NCBI GenBank assembly: GCA_937974555.1
Contig: CALJKR010000049.1
Coordinates: 1-64,000, forward strand
Source: an uncultured Flavobacteriales bacterium
Lineage (GTDB): Bacteria; Bacteroidota; Bacteroidia; Flavobacteriales_D; Sanyastnellaceae
Reading direction: 5' to 3'
Length of the DNA: 64,000 bases
Both the position numbers and the translations under genes were made by a program. Below the pieces are notes generated by a model. It saw only the letters and a program-made list of their open reading frames with translations. It made no database searches and had not been told where the DNA came from. Shown here in pieces: positions 50,008-60,139 of the stretch; position 1 is the stretch's first letter, and each line of letters begins with the position of its first letter.

Positions 50008-51348
50008 CTATTCTTCCAAATCCGAGTCTGGGGCATTTCCCAATTCCGGTAGAATGTTCTTTACCTCCGCACTGGGCAATGCTTGTACATCCTTGAGCTT
50101 TCTTTTTAGCGCATTGGTACGAGTTCCAATCAATTCATCCAAAGTACCATTGGCCTGTTGAATATTCTTTTGGGCTTTCTCCAATAAACCTCCAAATTTT
50201 TCGAATTCTGTTTTGACTGCACCCAGAATGGTCCAAACTTCACTGCTTCTCTTCTGCAAAGCCAAAGTTCTGAATCCCATTTGTAGGCTATTTAAAATGG
50301 CTGCCAAAGTGGTAGGCCCCGTTACAATTACTTTGAATTCCCGCTGCAATTGCTCTAACAAGTTGGATCGACGAATGACCTCTGCGTAAATCCCTTCAAA
50401 AGGAAGGAACATAATGGCAAAATCAGTAGTATGTGGTGGGTCGATGTATTTGTCTCGAATATCTTTCGCCATTTTCTTTATCACCGACTCTAAATTTTTA
50501 TTGGTAGCCTCTATGGCTGCCGCATCGCCACTTTCATACGCATCCACCAATTGCTCGTATGCATCCTTGGGGAATTTGGCATCAATGGGAAGGAATACAT
50601 TGGATTGATTATCGTCACGACCGGGTAACTTGATTGCAAACTCAACCAAATCATTGGATCCTTGTTTGGTCTTGGCATTGGCTTCGTATTGCTCAGGTGC
50701 CAAAATTTGTTCCAAGAGCATCTCCAATTGGACTTCACCCAAACCACCACGTTGCTTCACATTACTCAAAACTTTTTTCAATCCGCCAACATCTTGCGCG
50801 AGACTTTTCATCTCGCCCAAACCTTCCTGCACTGCCTTCAATTGATTTCCTACTGCCTCAAAAGATTGTCCCAATCGTTCACTCAAAGTCTTTTGTAATT
50901 TCTCATCCACAGTAACCCGCATGTCTTCCAAGCGCTTGTCTGTATTCTTGACCAAGTCATCAAATTTGACTCTTTGATTTTCTGTGAAATCCTTGAAGTT
51001 GTTTTCAAAACCACTGCGAAACTCCTTGAACTCCGTCTTAACGGTATCCAACAAATCCTTGGACATCTTTTGATTCTCCTCTTTGAAAAGACGAAGGGTA
51101 TCGTTCAAATCCTTTTGAAACTCCTTCAATGTTTTGTTGAGCTCATCCCTGTTCTCCTTGGAAAGATTTTGGGTCTCTTCTCGGTTGATTCTAAAATCTT
51201 CCTTCAACCCTTTTTCCATTCTTTCCAAGGTGGCTTCCATGCGCGCACCATCGCCGGTGTTGGCCGGTGCATTGCCCTTCCTGAGCAATAAGAAAATGGC
51301 AATCAAGCCAATGGCAATCGAAACAATAGATAAAAATTCTGTGGTCAT
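50008..51348 (-). CDS. rmuC: DNA recombination protein RmuC
   Basis: This 446-residue protein has an N-terminal TM helix (IVSIAIGLIAIFLLLRKG), a long coiled coil (residues ~30-190 with repeated KTLKEFQKDLNDTLRLF-like heptads) and the RmuC nuclease-like domain: QRGGLGEVQLEMLLEQILAP, FLPIDAKFPKDAYEQLVDAY and VTGPTTLAAILNSLQMGFRT. RmuC limits DNA inversions at short repeats. It lies 17 bp upstream of the adenylation gene, which may be coincidental. Confidence 0.93.
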   Translation of the reverse strand: MTTEFLSIVSIAIGLIAIFLLLRKGNAPANTGDGARMEATLERMEKGLKEDFRINREETQNLSKENRDELNKTLKEFQKDLNDTLRLFKEENQKMSKDLLDTVKTEFKEFRSGFENNFKDFTENQRVKFDDLVKNTDKRLEDMRVTVDEKLQKTLSERLGQSFEAVGNQLKAVQEGLGEMKSLAQDVGGLKKVLSNVKQRGGLGEVQLEMLLEQILAPEQYEANAKTKQGSNDLVEFAIKLPGRDDNQSNVFLPIDAKFPKDAYEQLVDAYESGDAAAIEATNKNLESVIKKMAKDIRDKYIDPPHTTDFAIMFLPFEGIYAEVIRRSNLLEQLQREFKVIVTGPTTLAAILNSLQMGFRTLALQKRSSEVWTILGAVKTEFEKFGGLLEKAQKNIQQANGTLDELIGTRTNALKRKLKDVQALPSAEVKNILPELGNAPDSDLEE

Positions 51349-51389
51349 ACCACAAAGCTAGGTGGATAAATCTTTGGGGCGATTGAATT

Positions 51390-52013
51390 TCAAACAGATT
51401 GTTTCAACACTCGCAACAAAACATCAACAGGCTGGGCTCCTGAAATGGAATATTTGCTATTGAAAACAAAAAATGGAACCCCTCTAATTCCAAATTGCTG
51501 GGCGGTATACAAATCGTCTTGAAACTTTTTGTCCCATTGCTCCATGCTTAAGACCTCCTGAATCGACAAGCCTTTTTCACCCAATTGATCCAGTATCCCT
51601 TGAAGAACTTCCAGAGAAGAAACATTTTCATTGTTCAGAAAATAGGACTGCATTAGCAATTCTTTGGCTTGATTCCCTTTGCCCATGCTTTGTGCATATT
51701 GCAAAAGCAAATGAGCGGGATAGGTATTGGCTAAAATCGCGGTGGGGAGATTCAGATTCAATCCCGTTTCCAACCCCATTTGAGTTACTCCGTTCATCAT
51801 TTGCTCCATTTGCTTTTGCGTCATCCCCTTGGACTCTGCCAAATATTGCGCGATAGGCACACCGGCTTGATCAGCCGTTATGGTAGGATCCAATTGAAAG
51901 CTGTGCCAATGAATGGTGGCTTGCTCTCCCCACTCCTCCAAAGCCCTTTCCAAATGGCGCTTTCCAATGTAACAGAAAGGGCATGCAATGTCTGACCAAA
52001 TATGAATCTCCAT
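51390..52013 (-). CDS. DsbA family oxidoreductase, FrnE type
   Basis: This 207-residue cytoplasmic thioredoxin-fold protein has the active site DIACPFCYIGKRHLERAL (CPFC), the inserted helical domain and the cis-Pro segment QFGIRGVPFFVFNSKYSISG. FrnE-type proteins are disulfide isomerases/oxidoreductases of polyketide or stress pathways. No export signal. It follows the YHYH gene by 3 bp. Confidence 0.92.
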   Translation of the reverse strand: MEIHIWSDIACPFCYIGKRHLERALEEWGEQATIHWHSFQLDPTITADQAGVPIAQYLAESKGMTQKQMEQMMNGVTQMGLETGLNLNLPTAILANTYPAHLLLQYAQSMGKGNQAKELLMQSYFLNNENVSSLEVLQGILDQLGEKGLSIQEVLSMEQWDKKFQDDLYTAQQFGIRGVPFFVFNSKYSISGAQPVDVLLRVLKQSV

Positions 52014-52016
52014 AAA

Positions 52017-53360
52017 CTATCGCTGCACCGTTACTTTCTTAGACCAATTGCACGAAGGATTGGTTAAAATATATTGTCCAGAATACACGTCTTGCAGTTC
52101 CATAAAAGCAATGGTTGTCCCTGGCTTTAAAGTCACTGACTTTACTTTCCTTCCTTGCAAATCCAACAATTCGAAGGCATGACTTACGGTATTCAATCCG
52201 CTGCATTGGATTACCAAAAGGTCACTAACTGGATTTGGGTATACCTTGAAATCAAAATCGAAGAGCTTCTGTACTGAAGTGGTTGGATCATAGATGGTAA
52301 CGGCTTCGTTGATGGAATTGACTTTGGAGGCCACCAAAGGACCATAAAAGGTAGGGCCCACCACATAGGGATAGGCAGAATTCCAATTTTCATCCACCGT
52401 GCAGAAATAAGCATAAGTACCATTGGGATATTCTGGAGTAATACAAAAGCGACCATTGTGTACATCCAGATAATCGAAATCCTGAGTAGTGGGAAAAGTC
52501 TCATAATCCTCTCTAAAATATCCCAATGGATAAGTAGCCGATACTGGCGGACCATCGATAACATCCGTACCATCGGCATAATGCGTTCGCACTGTGATAT
52601 TTCTTAACTGGTAAATTGATTTCATTCTTGTGATTCCACCTGTTCCATCTTCGTTCTTATATGCGTATGCCCCGTAGATTGGAAATCCGTCATAGGCAAA
52701 TCCCAAAAGCGGCGAATGTTGGGTGGAATCAATCACATACAAACCATCCGCATCATACAAATTACACACAGTGGAAATGGGGGTTAAATCCAAGTCAAAG
52801 GCAGAAGGATTTTGGTGGTGATGATAATTGCCCATGGCTGGATGGCCCTTGGCGCAATCAAATCCGACTCGCTCTGCGACAATGGCATCTCGATTCCAAA
52901 TACCTTGTCCAGGAGGTCCAGGAATAGGGCCGCCCCCCACTGTTTGAGTATTGTTGTTCCAACTTACCCCATCGCGGTAATCAAACAAAGCCACTCCATT
53001 AATGAACACACCGATATTTCCTCCTGTGGTAGAAACAGGTGTTCCTAAGTTTTGAATGGGATTTAGTGGAAATTTAAAAATGGCATTTTGATCGGTTGCC
53101 AAGGAAGGATTTCCATCCATAAATGGACCCGTTGTGTAAGCAGGAATACCGTTGGTAGTAACATACACCCACTGTGAGGAAAAAGCCACTTGTTGAACAT
53201 TGGCCAAAACATTGTCCTGAATGGCGACAGAATTGCCTTGCACATAATGAGAGCCCATGGTGTTGTCATTGTTGATCAACCATTGCGTAATGGCTGGGTT
53301 TTGCTGTCCCAAGGAAGCAACCGAAATGGCCATACTCAGTATGAATAAACTTCTTTTCAT
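52017..53360 (-). CDS. YHYH domain protein with T9SS sorting domain
   Basis: This 447-residue protein has a signal peptide (FILSMAISVASLGQQ) and a large YHYH domain (about 70-350) with family segments GHPAMGNYHHHQNPSAF, LLGFAYDGFPIYGAYAY and GRFCITPEYPNGTYAYF. A T9SS domain closes it (FKVYPNPVSDLLVIQC, VYSGQYILTN, WSKKVTVQR). YHYH proteins are secreted and of unknown function. The His clusters suggest metal binding. Confidence 0.9.
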   Translation of the reverse strand: MKRSLFILSMAISVASLGQQNPAITQWLINNDNTMGSHYVQGNSVAIQDNVLANVQQVAFSSQWVYVTTNGIPAYTTGPFMDGNPSLATDQNAIFKFPLNPIQNLGTPVSTTGGNIGVFINGVALFDYRDGVSWNNNTQTVGGGPIPGPPGQGIWNRDAIVAERVGFDCAKGHPAMGNYHHHQNPSAFDLDLTPISTVCNLYDADGLYVIDSTQHSPLLGFAYDGFPIYGAYAYKNEDGTGGITRMKSIYQLRNITVRTHYADGTDVIDGPPVSATYPLGYFREDYETFPTTQDFDYLDVHNGRFCITPEYPNGTYAYFCTVDENWNSAYPYVVGPTFYGPLVASKVNSINEAVTIYDPTTSVQKLFDFDFKVYPNPVSDLLVIQCSGLNTVSHAFELLDLQGRKVKSVTLKPGTTIAFMELQDVYSGQYILTNPSCNWSKKVTVQR

Positions 53361-53411
53361 AATTCGAATTTACATCTTTGACGACATTTTACCGCCAGTA
53401 CCCTTCAAATA

Positions 53412-53437
53412 AAAAGGCCCTCTTTCGAGGGCCTTTT
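53412..53437 (-). terminator. Terminator for the 1154-residue T9SS gene
   Basis: The stem GGCCCTC / GAGGGCC with a 4-base loop has A and T flanks extending the pairing. It can act in both directions, and lies 28 bp after the stop at 53466. Confidence 0.88.
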
Positions 53438-53465
53438 CAATGATGTCCAAAACTTAAACTCAAAC

Positions 53466-56400
53466 CTATTTGAAAACCATCATTGTAACCGCAATACGCT
53501 CACCTCCGTTGGTAAATACCACTTGGTACATCCCAGCAGACAAATCTGCATTCCAGTTAATTTCTTTTTGAACTGAACCATCCACATTCAAAGTTGAAGC
53601 ATGAACTTTTTTACCAGTAAAATCAAACACATCCATGTTGACTTGACCATCAAATCCATTCATAAACACATTCACACTATTTCCATTGGATGGGTTAGGG
53701 AAGATTTTTACCTCGCGATTCTCATCACTCCAAGTGGTAGCCTCTTCCTCTGTATTCATTCCAGCAGCACCCAAAGTTCTTACACAAGAAACAGTACCGT
53801 CATAGTTTGAATAGGTGGTGTTATCGATGTGTTTAACACGGATATCCACATCATAACGCTGACCATTGGCCATTCCTGGAACGCTTGAAAGAGAAAGAAT
53901 TCTGCTTCCGCCCACAGCACCTTCTACAGATACTGGTAAGTTTACTACAGGAACTTGTTGTGTGAACTGCCAATCGTAACGGGAAACACCACAAACCGAG
54001 CGATTGGTTGCGATTGTTCCGCTGATCGCGTTTTTGTAAGCGGGGCATTGGTCATAAGAACGAACAATTAAAGCTGCCTCATCAGCCAAACCAAATGACT
54101 GAGTAGTGCCTGAAACAGCAGTAACTACAGTTGTATTTCCAAATGCATCTTTCAAAGAATAAGTTACATCGATAGATACATTGATTGTCTGCGTTGCACC
54201 AGTGAAATTGGGCACAACAATTTTACCCAATTGACAAACTGTAGTATTGGAAGACCCACCAATGGTGTAAGACCATTCAGGAGTGCCAGCAGTACTAGCA
54301 GATGCCCAACGGTTCACGATGTAGGCAATAGCGCTTGGCTTGTAAGAAGCCTTGAAGCTCTGACAAGTGCTGGTATATACGTTGGTATAGTTGGTGTATG
54401 GGGCGATGTCAGGCGTACTTGAAGAAAGTCTGCTTACTGTCACACTCACATTACCAGCAGTGCCGTTGTTATTGGCCACAGCAATCATGTATTGGTTACC
54501 TGCAACCAAACCATCAAACAACAAGATTTCGCTTCCAGCGTCAGTTGCAATACCTTGGTTACCCACGTGTACGTCATCCTCTACTGCCAATGGAATCAAA
54601 GCACCTGTTGGGTTAGCAACATAATCATAGATCGCGATTTGATTGTCATCCGCAACACCTGTATTACCGGCAACGGCAATACGAACGGCATTAGCAGGCG
54701 CTGTAAACTTGAACCAACGGTCATTACCAGCGAATGCCGTTTCAGGAGAATCTGTGCTTTCACTCAAAGCGGCAACAAAAGTAGATTGAGCACCAACGCC
54801 AAACTGACCCAAAGAATTGATCACCGTTGGAGTGGCATAATCATCACCACAAGTAGCTGCAATACCATCACAATTTTCGTCAATTGCATTTCCACAAACT
54901 TCAGTAGCGGTAGCATTGATCGATGCATTGTTGTCATTACAGTCACCACCCGAAGTAGCATAGCCTGAATTGGGCACAGCGCATAGAATCACACTAGAAC
55001 CCGCTCCTTGGCCATCGCCATCAGCATCCACATAATAAGTCAAATTCAAGCAACAAGCAGAACAACTACCGTACACGTCATTTTTAACCGTACCTGTTGC
55101 GCTTTGTCTGTTGGCATAGTTTGCATAATCCGTTACTGGCGCGCAAGAACCACCGTTCTGCATATCATCAACCAAGTTCTCTTGAGAAACCCAGTTGTCC
55201 ACCATGTATTTGTATTCCACGTTTCCTGCTGGCAAGTTGACCACCACCGTGTAAATACCATCTGCATTTCCGTCCAACAAATGATTGTATGTGTCTGCAC
55301 CACACCATCCGCACCATGGACCTGTAATATAAACGTTGGTGAAAGCAACACCCGCGCAAGACATATCTACATTGAAAGTAGTAGCATACAAACAAGAACC
55401 ATCGCTGTAAGTAGCAATTGGGTTATAATTTACTGCAGCTGCGTCGTTACAACCAGGGATACCCTGCTGACAAGCAGTACATCTTCCATAAACATCATTG
55501 AAAGTTGATCCAATCACACCTTGGCGGTTGGCATAGTTTGCATAATCTGTAACTGGAGCACAAGTACCTCCATTTTGCATGTCATCAATAAGGTTCTCTT
55601 GAGAAGCCCAGTTGTCTACCATGTATTTGTATTCCACATTGCCCGCAGCCAAGTTTACAACCACGTTGTAAATACCGTCAGCGTTTCCGTCAGTCAATAA
55701 ATTGTATGTATCCGCACCGCACCAGCCACACCATGGGCCCGTCACGTATACGTTAGTAAACGAACCTGCGCAAGTCATGTCCACATTGAAAGTAGTTGCA
55801 AACAAACATGTACCATTGTCAACGTTGGCTGCAGGATTGTAGTTGGAAGCCGCTGCGTTGGTACAACCAGGAGTTGAAACCACACAGGCAGAACAAGATG
55901 CATAACAAACTGGATCTAAGACAGTGTTTCCTGCAACTGTCAAACTGCGGTTGGTAAATCCACCGTTGGTGACTGTACAAGAAGAACCTGCTGTAAGATT
56001 TTCAGAACCGCCCCAGTTGTCGTGTGCAAATTTGTACTCATAAGTTCCCGCTTGCAATGGAATAGTAATTTCCCATATTCCATCTGCATTGGCATCACTC
56101 ATTTGCGCACAGTTTCCACACCAGTTGTTGAAGGTTCCATTTAATTCAGGAGTAGTAAAACCCGTTTCTTGGGTCATGTCTACTTTGAAAGTAACGTTGT
56201 ATGTTGGTGCAACTGCAGTACAAGCCACACATGCTCCCCAACAAACGGCATCCAACACCTGACCAGCATTGGTTACTGTTATGGTTCTGTTGGTGTATCC
56301 GAAATTGGTTACAGTACAAGTAGAACCAGCAGTTAAGTTTTCTTGAATATTCCAGTTGTCAGCAGCAAACTTGTACTCATATGTACCAGGAGCCAAGCTA

Positions 56401-56930
56401 ATTGTGGTTTCATAAATTCCGTCCGCGTTGGCGTCCGTCATCGCATTGGCCGCTGGCGTCCATCCATTGAAAGAACCGGGCAATTGAACTGCAGTGTAAG
56501 CCTGTGTTACGTTGGCCATGTCTACTTTAAAAGTAACAGGATAAACCGAAGTACAAGAAGCACAAGCACCCCAACAGACCACGGGCAACACAACGTCACC
56601 AGTTACCGTAATGGTACGATTGGTATAACCAAAATTGGTCACAGTACAAGCTGATCCCGGCGTTAAGCTTTCTTGTTGATTCCATCCATCTGCAGTAAAC
56701 TTGTACTCATAGGTACCCGCTGCCAAGCTAATGGTAATGTCCCAGATGTTGTCGGCATTGGCATCGGTCATCGTAGCACAACCTCCGCACCAGTTATTAA
56801 AAGTTCCATTGACGTTTGCCGCCGTGAAGCCGGAAACGTTCGTCATGTCTACCTGAAAGGTAACATTGTACCCCCATGAAATTGCACTGACGCACAACAG
56901 CATGAAGAGTGAAAGTAATTGTTTTTTCAT
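53466..56930 (-). CDS. Secreted T9SS repeat protein with CBM-like modules and MopE-type motif
   Basis: This 1154-residue protein has a signal peptide (SLFMLLCVSAISWG). Five repeats follow: three of one kind (about 21-129, 130-243, 244-352) with VTFKVDM, NGTFNNWCG, DANADGIW and AGTYEYKFAHDNW, like AMPK/CBM48-type starch-binding sandwiches with paired cysteines; two of a second kind (353-489, 490-627) with PGCTNAAASNYNP and VTGPWCGWCGADTYN. Then a MopE/metal-binding motif (YVDADGDGQGAGS, GGDCNDNNASINATATEVCG; 632-690), a pre-peptidase-like sandwich, a large unassigned part and a T9SS domain (KIFPNPSNGNSVNVFMNGF). Likely a surface glycan-binding or structural protein. Confidence 0.88.
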   Translation of the reverse strand: MKKQLLSLFMLLCVSAISWGYNVTFQVDMTNVSGFTAANVNGTFNNWCGGCATMTDANADNIWDITISLAAGTYEYKFTADGWNQQESLTPGSACTVTNFGYTNRTITVTGDVVLPVVCWGACASCTSVYPVTFKVDMANVTQAYTAVQLPGSFNGWTPAANAMTDANADGIYETTISLAPGTYEYKFAADNWNIQENLTAGSTCTVTNFGYTNRTITVTNAGQVLDAVCWGACVACTAVAPTYNVTFKVDMTQETGFTTPELNGTFNNWCGNCAQMSDANADGIWEITIPLQAGTYEYKFAHDNWGGSENLTAGSSCTVTNGGFTNRSLTVAGNTVLDPVCYASCSACVVSTPGCTNAAASNYNPAANVDNGTCLFATTFNVDMTCAGSFTNVYVTGPWCGWCGADTYNLLTDGNADGIYNVVVNLAAGNVEYKYMVDNWASQENLIDDMQNGGTCAPVTDYANYANRQGVIGSTFNDVYGRCTACQQGIPGCNDAAAVNYNPIATYSDGSCLYATTFNVDMSCAGVAFTNVYITGPWCGWCGADTYNHLLDGNADGIYTVVVNLPAGNVEYKYMVDNWVSQENLVDDMQNGGSCAPVTDYANYANRQSATGTVKNDVYGSCSACCLNLTYYVDADGDGQGAGSSVILCAVPNSGYATSGGDCNDNNASINATATEVCGNAIDENCDGIAATCGDDYATPTVINSLGQFGVGAQSTFVAALSESTDSPETAFAGNDRWFKFTAPANAVRIAVAGNTGVADDNQIAIYDYVANPTGALIPLAVEDDVHVGNQGIATDAGSEILLFDGLVAGNQYMIAVANNNGTAGNVSVTVSRLSSSTPDIAPYTNYTNVYTSTCQSFKASYKPSAIAYIVNRWASASTAGTPEWSYTIGGSSNTTVCQLGKIVVPNFTGATQTINVSIDVTYSLKDAFGNTTVVTAVSGTTQSFGLADEAALIVRSYDQCPAYKNAISGTIATNRSVCGVSRYDWQFTQQVPVVNLPVSVEGAVGGSRILSLSSVPGMANGQRYDVDIRVKHIDNTTYSNYDGTVSCVRTLGAAGMNTEEEATTWSDENREVKIFPNPSNGNSVNVFMNGFDGQVNMDVFDFTGKKVHASTLNVDGSVQKEINWNADLSAGMYQVVFTNGGERIAVTMMVFK
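55050..56870 (-). repeat. Five coding tandem repeats in the T9SS protein
   Basis: Three modules of ~110 residues and two of ~137 residues repeat almost exactly at protein level. Stretches such as VTNFGYTNRTITVT and DYANYANRQ are identical between copies, which suggests recent duplication or gene conversion. Confidence 0.85.
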
Positions 56931-57036
56931 GTCTAGATTAGTTTTGGTAATGATAAATATAGGTAATTGTAATTAAAACAAAAAGTATTTTTGTAAAAAA
57001 TACAATAAGCTATTCACAATGTGTTAATAAAACCAA

Positions 57037-57852
57037 TTATGGCTCGTATGAAAAGCTTTGGATCACCACTTCATGCTTCAAACCATTGATGGGTGCTAAG
57101 CTTTGATATGGCAAGGTCCACAAATTCATTCGCGCATGGGTATTGGCTCCTGGCGATGGGATCACAATGGGATTAGAAGTCATTCCGCCCTCCGATTTTA
57201 CTCGGGGTGGATGATTCAAATTGAAACTCCATGTGGCCAATGGTTCACCAATTGGTAAAGTTCCTCGGAAAGATTTCCAAGTAATCAAAGTATCCGTCCA
57301 ATGGAACTGGTGCGTAGTTACCCCTTTCAACATGGCATTGGCTATTGGAAACTCACGGGTACGCTCTGCATAAAAACTTCCAAAGCTCACCGGTTGAACA
57401 GAAAAAGTAGTTGGTGTTGTGCTGGCTGCATCTCCCCACTTTGAAAACTCGATATCCACTTCACTGTTTCCGTCGGTAATAAAAGTACTGTCATCCCAAG
57501 TGAACAACCCAAAAACTACATTCTCAGCAAAGGAGAGCGGATCGGCTTGGATGGTCCAGGTATAGGTTCCAAATCCCAGGTTGTCCCTACCTACCACCTC
57601 TGATGAACTCCATTGGTTGTCATGCTGATCAATGGTTAAATGCAAATACCCCTTGTCATCCACCCAAACGTCATCGTAACGTTTTGAAAACACATTGGGC
57701 CCAGGCCCCACTGGAGTAGCGCTGGATTTGATATCCCACTTTCTTCCGGAGAAAGTAACGGTATCGCCTACTCTACCCAAAACATCTTGTGGTTCAGATT
57801 GCTTGCATGCCAAACTGGACAGCATCAAGAAAAGGTAAAAATAATTTCTCAT
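57037..57852 (-). CDS. Glycoside hydrolase family 16 lipoprotein
   Basis: This 271-residue protein from ATG 57852 has a lipobox (LMLSSLACKQS). The GH16 catalytic ExDxE is in NSEVDIEFSKWGD, with sandwich strands NLGFGTYTWTIQADPLSF and FHWTDTLITWKSFRG. The family cleaves beta-1,3- or beta-1,3/1,4-glucans, agarose and others. Its place in an operon with GH3 favours a beta-glucan such as laminarin. The stop of GH3 overlaps its ATG (TGATG). Surface or periplasmic anchoring expected. Confidence 0.85.
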   Translation of the reverse strand: MRNYFYLFLMLSSLACKQSEPQDVLGRVGDTVTFSGRKWDIKSSATPVGPGPNVFSKRYDDVWVDDKGYLHLTIDQHDNQWSSSEVVGRDNLGFGTYTWTIQADPLSFAENVVFGLFTWDDSTFITDGNSEVDIEFSKWGDAASTTPTTFSVQPVSFGSFYAERTREFPIANAMLKGVTTHQFHWTDTLITWKSFRGTLPIGEPLATWSFNLNHPPRVKSEGGMTSNPIVIPSPGANTHARMNLWTLPYQSLAPINGLKHEVVIQSFSYEP

Positions 57853-60137
57853 CAAGGTTTGATTTCGATGGTGGTTGACAAATTGCCTATGTAAATATCC
57901 CAAATGCCCGGCTCCAATATCAATTCACCATTGGCACCAACAAACTTCAAATCTTCTTGATCAATCACAAACGAATATTTGGTTGTAGCATGTGCCAACA
58001 CTTCCTTTTTATCAAAGTCAATTAATTTTTTGACATGGGGCGTAACGCTCGCTACTCTGTCATGTTTGTAAACCAATACTGCCTCCTTGGCGTTTTGATC
58101 TCCATTGTTTTTCACTTCAACCGATACATTCCAACTGCGGGTTCCATTGGCGTTTTGCACTTCTTGGGTTTCGATGTTTTGATAGATCAAATCGGAATAG
58201 CTCAATCCATATCCAAATGGCCATTGGGGATTAAAGGCTTTGTTACCAAAATTGGGATCCAATTCCTCACTGTGCTTATGGTCGTAAGTCAATAAAGTTT
58301 GGTTGTAACGTGGATAAGTGAAAGGCAATTTCCCACTGGGATTTGTTTTCCCAAAAAGAATATTGGCCAAAGCCATGTTTCCCCATTCGCCTGGCTGATA
58401 TGCCATAATCACCGCAGCGCATTGATCTGCCCAATCATTGACCAATCGAGGACGATTCTCAAACAATACCAAAACCACAGGCTTTCCTGTTGACAAGGCC
58501 CACTTGATGGTTTGTCTTTCTGATTTTCCCCAATTCAAATCATCGATATCACCGGGCTTCTCGGTTGAAGGTTTCTCACCCAAACAAACCAAAATCACAT
58601 CAGAACCCTTGGCCAATTTCTTCGCTTTTTTCGCATTGGCTTCACTCCATTGGGTCAAGGCGCAAACCGTCTTTCCCGAATTTGCCTTTTGGATGGCCTG
58701 CACTGTGGTGAGTCGTGTCGGATCATTCCAGATGGTATCGGTACCTTGCCATGTTCTTGACCAAGCGCCATTTTGATAAATCAATTGATTGGCCGCATTG
58801 CCCACTACGCAAACATTGACACCATTTTTCCAAGGCAAGCTACCTGCTTGGTCTTTTCGATTTTCCAAAAGGGTAATACTCTCTTCCGCTGTTGCTATGG
58901 CCGTCTGCTGAAAAGCAGCGCTCATTTTGTCTGCATATCCATTCTTTAAAAAAGGAACGGGGTTGTCAAACAAGTCCAATTGCATTTTCAATTTTAAAAT
59001 GCGGTGCACACTTTCATCGAGTCTGGCTTCTGAAACCCTTCCTTCTTTTACCAACTCGATTAACAAAGTCGTGAAATTGTAATCATTGGGGACCATGCAC
59101 ATGTCAATACCGGCATTGACCGCCAAAGCCACTGCATCTTTTAGATTCTCGGCTACATGGTGAATGTTGACCAATTTGATCACGTCTTCCCAATCCGTAA
59201 CCGCCATTCCTTCAAATCCCATTTCCTTGCGCAATAATTCGATCAGAATTTTGGGATTGGCATGAACTGGGATTCCATTGATTTCTCCTGAGTTAATCAT
59301 CACCGTTAATGCTCCTTCATCAATGGCTGCTTGGAAAGATGGACGATAAATTTCCTTCAACTGAATGTCCGAAAGATAAGCTGGAGTTCTGTCCTTGCCG
59401 GTTCTTGCGCCACTGTAGCCCAAGAAATGTTTCATGCAAGCTGCCACATGGTATTCATCTATTTCGCCGTTGTTATCCTTACCAAACATGCCTTGATAAC
59501 CATTGATGCACGCCTTGCCGAGAACACTACACAAATAGGGATCCTCACCATAAGTTTCAAAAAATCTAGACCAAGTGGGCACACGACCCACATCCAAAAC
59601 CGGCGAAAAATTCCAAGGAATTCCCGCGGCACGCGTCTCATAAGCGGTGATTCTGGCAGCTTCTTTGACCAGAGATGGGTTAAACGTAGCGGCTTGCCCC
59701 AGTTGCTGCGGGAACAATGTTCCTCCCATGATGTAATTCGCCCCATGGATGGCATCAATGCCATACAACACGGGAACAAATTTGGATTCATAGCTGTGTT
59801 TTTGCTGATATTCCAATGACGCCTGATGAATCCCTGTTATGATTTCATGCCATTGCGCAATGGGATAAGCATGACCACCACAGTTTAAAATGGAACCCAC
59901 GTGGTATTGTTCGATGGCCATTTTCAATTTTTCCGGATCTATGCGATGCGGCTCTTGCAGTTTATAGATCTCACCGACACATATCACATCCAGATTGATT
60001 TGCGTCATTTGCCCTGCCTTTTGCTCAATGGACATTTGTGACAAAATATTCTGAATCTTGTCTTCTTGCTGCTTGGTCCACTGTGCTGAGGAATTTACCC
60101 CCACCAAAACAGCCATTATCAAAAACAAAGTTCTCAT
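57852..60137 (-). CDS. Glycoside hydrolase family 3 beta-glucosidase
   Basis: This 761-residue protein has a signal peptide (LFLIMAVLVGVNSSAQ). The (beta/alpha)8 domain has GIDAIHGANYIMGGTLFPQQ, KHFLGYSGARTGKDR and the catalytic Asp in GFEGMAVTDWEDVI. The second sandwich domain has DVILVCLGEKPSTEKPG, KLPFTYPRYN and a fibronectin-III end (WNVSVEVKNNGDQNAKEAVL). Closest in layout to BglX. It releases glucose from beta-glucan oligosaccharides produced by GH16. ATG 60137 is used rather than the TTG at 60143. Confidence 0.93.
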   Translation of the reverse strand: MRTLFLIMAVLVGVNSSAQWTKQQEDKIQNILSQMSIEQKAGQMTQINLDVICVGEIYKLQEPHRIDPEKLKMAIEQYHVGSILNCGGHAYPIAQWHEIITGIHQASLEYQQKHSYESKFVPVLYGIDAIHGANYIMGGTLFPQQLGQAATFNPSLVKEAARITAYETRAAGIPWNFSPVLDVGRVPTWSRFFETYGEDPYLCSVLGKACINGYQGMFGKDNNGEIDEYHVAACMKHFLGYSGARTGKDRTPAYLSDIQLKEIYRPSFQAAIDEGALTVMINSGEINGIPVHANPKILIELLRKEMGFEGMAVTDWEDVIKLVNIHHVAENLKDAVALAVNAGIDMCMVPNDYNFTTLLIELVKEGRVSEARLDESVHRILKLKMQLDLFDNPVPFLKNGYADKMSAAFQQTAIATAEESITLLENRKDQAGSLPWKNGVNVCVVGNAANQLIYQNGAWSRTWQGTDTIWNDPTRLTTVQAIQKANSGKTVCALTQWSEANAKKAKKLAKGSDVILVCLGEKPSTEKPGDIDDLNWGKSERQTIKWALSTGKPVVLVLFENRPRLVNDWADQCAAVIMAYQPGEWGNMALANILFGKTNPSGKLPFTYPRYNQTLLTYDHKHSEELDPNFGNKAFNPQWPFGYGLSYSDLIYQNIETQEVQNANGTRSWNVSVEVKNNGDQNAKEAVLVYKHDRVASVTPHVKKLIDFDKKEVLAHATTKYSFVIDQEDLKFVGANGELILEPGIWDIYIGNLSTTIEIKP

Positions 60138-60139
60138 TA

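Noticed and set aside
54492..54968. 158-codon and neighbouring + strand frames opposite the T9SS repeat protein
   Set aside because: Shadows produced by the composition of the repeat gene; sequence is low-complexity Thr/Ile/Ser.
55050..56870. CRISPR-like periodic repeats
   Set aside because: Repeats are 110-137 codons long, in frame and coding; no short repeats with unique spacers anywhere in the window and no cas genes.
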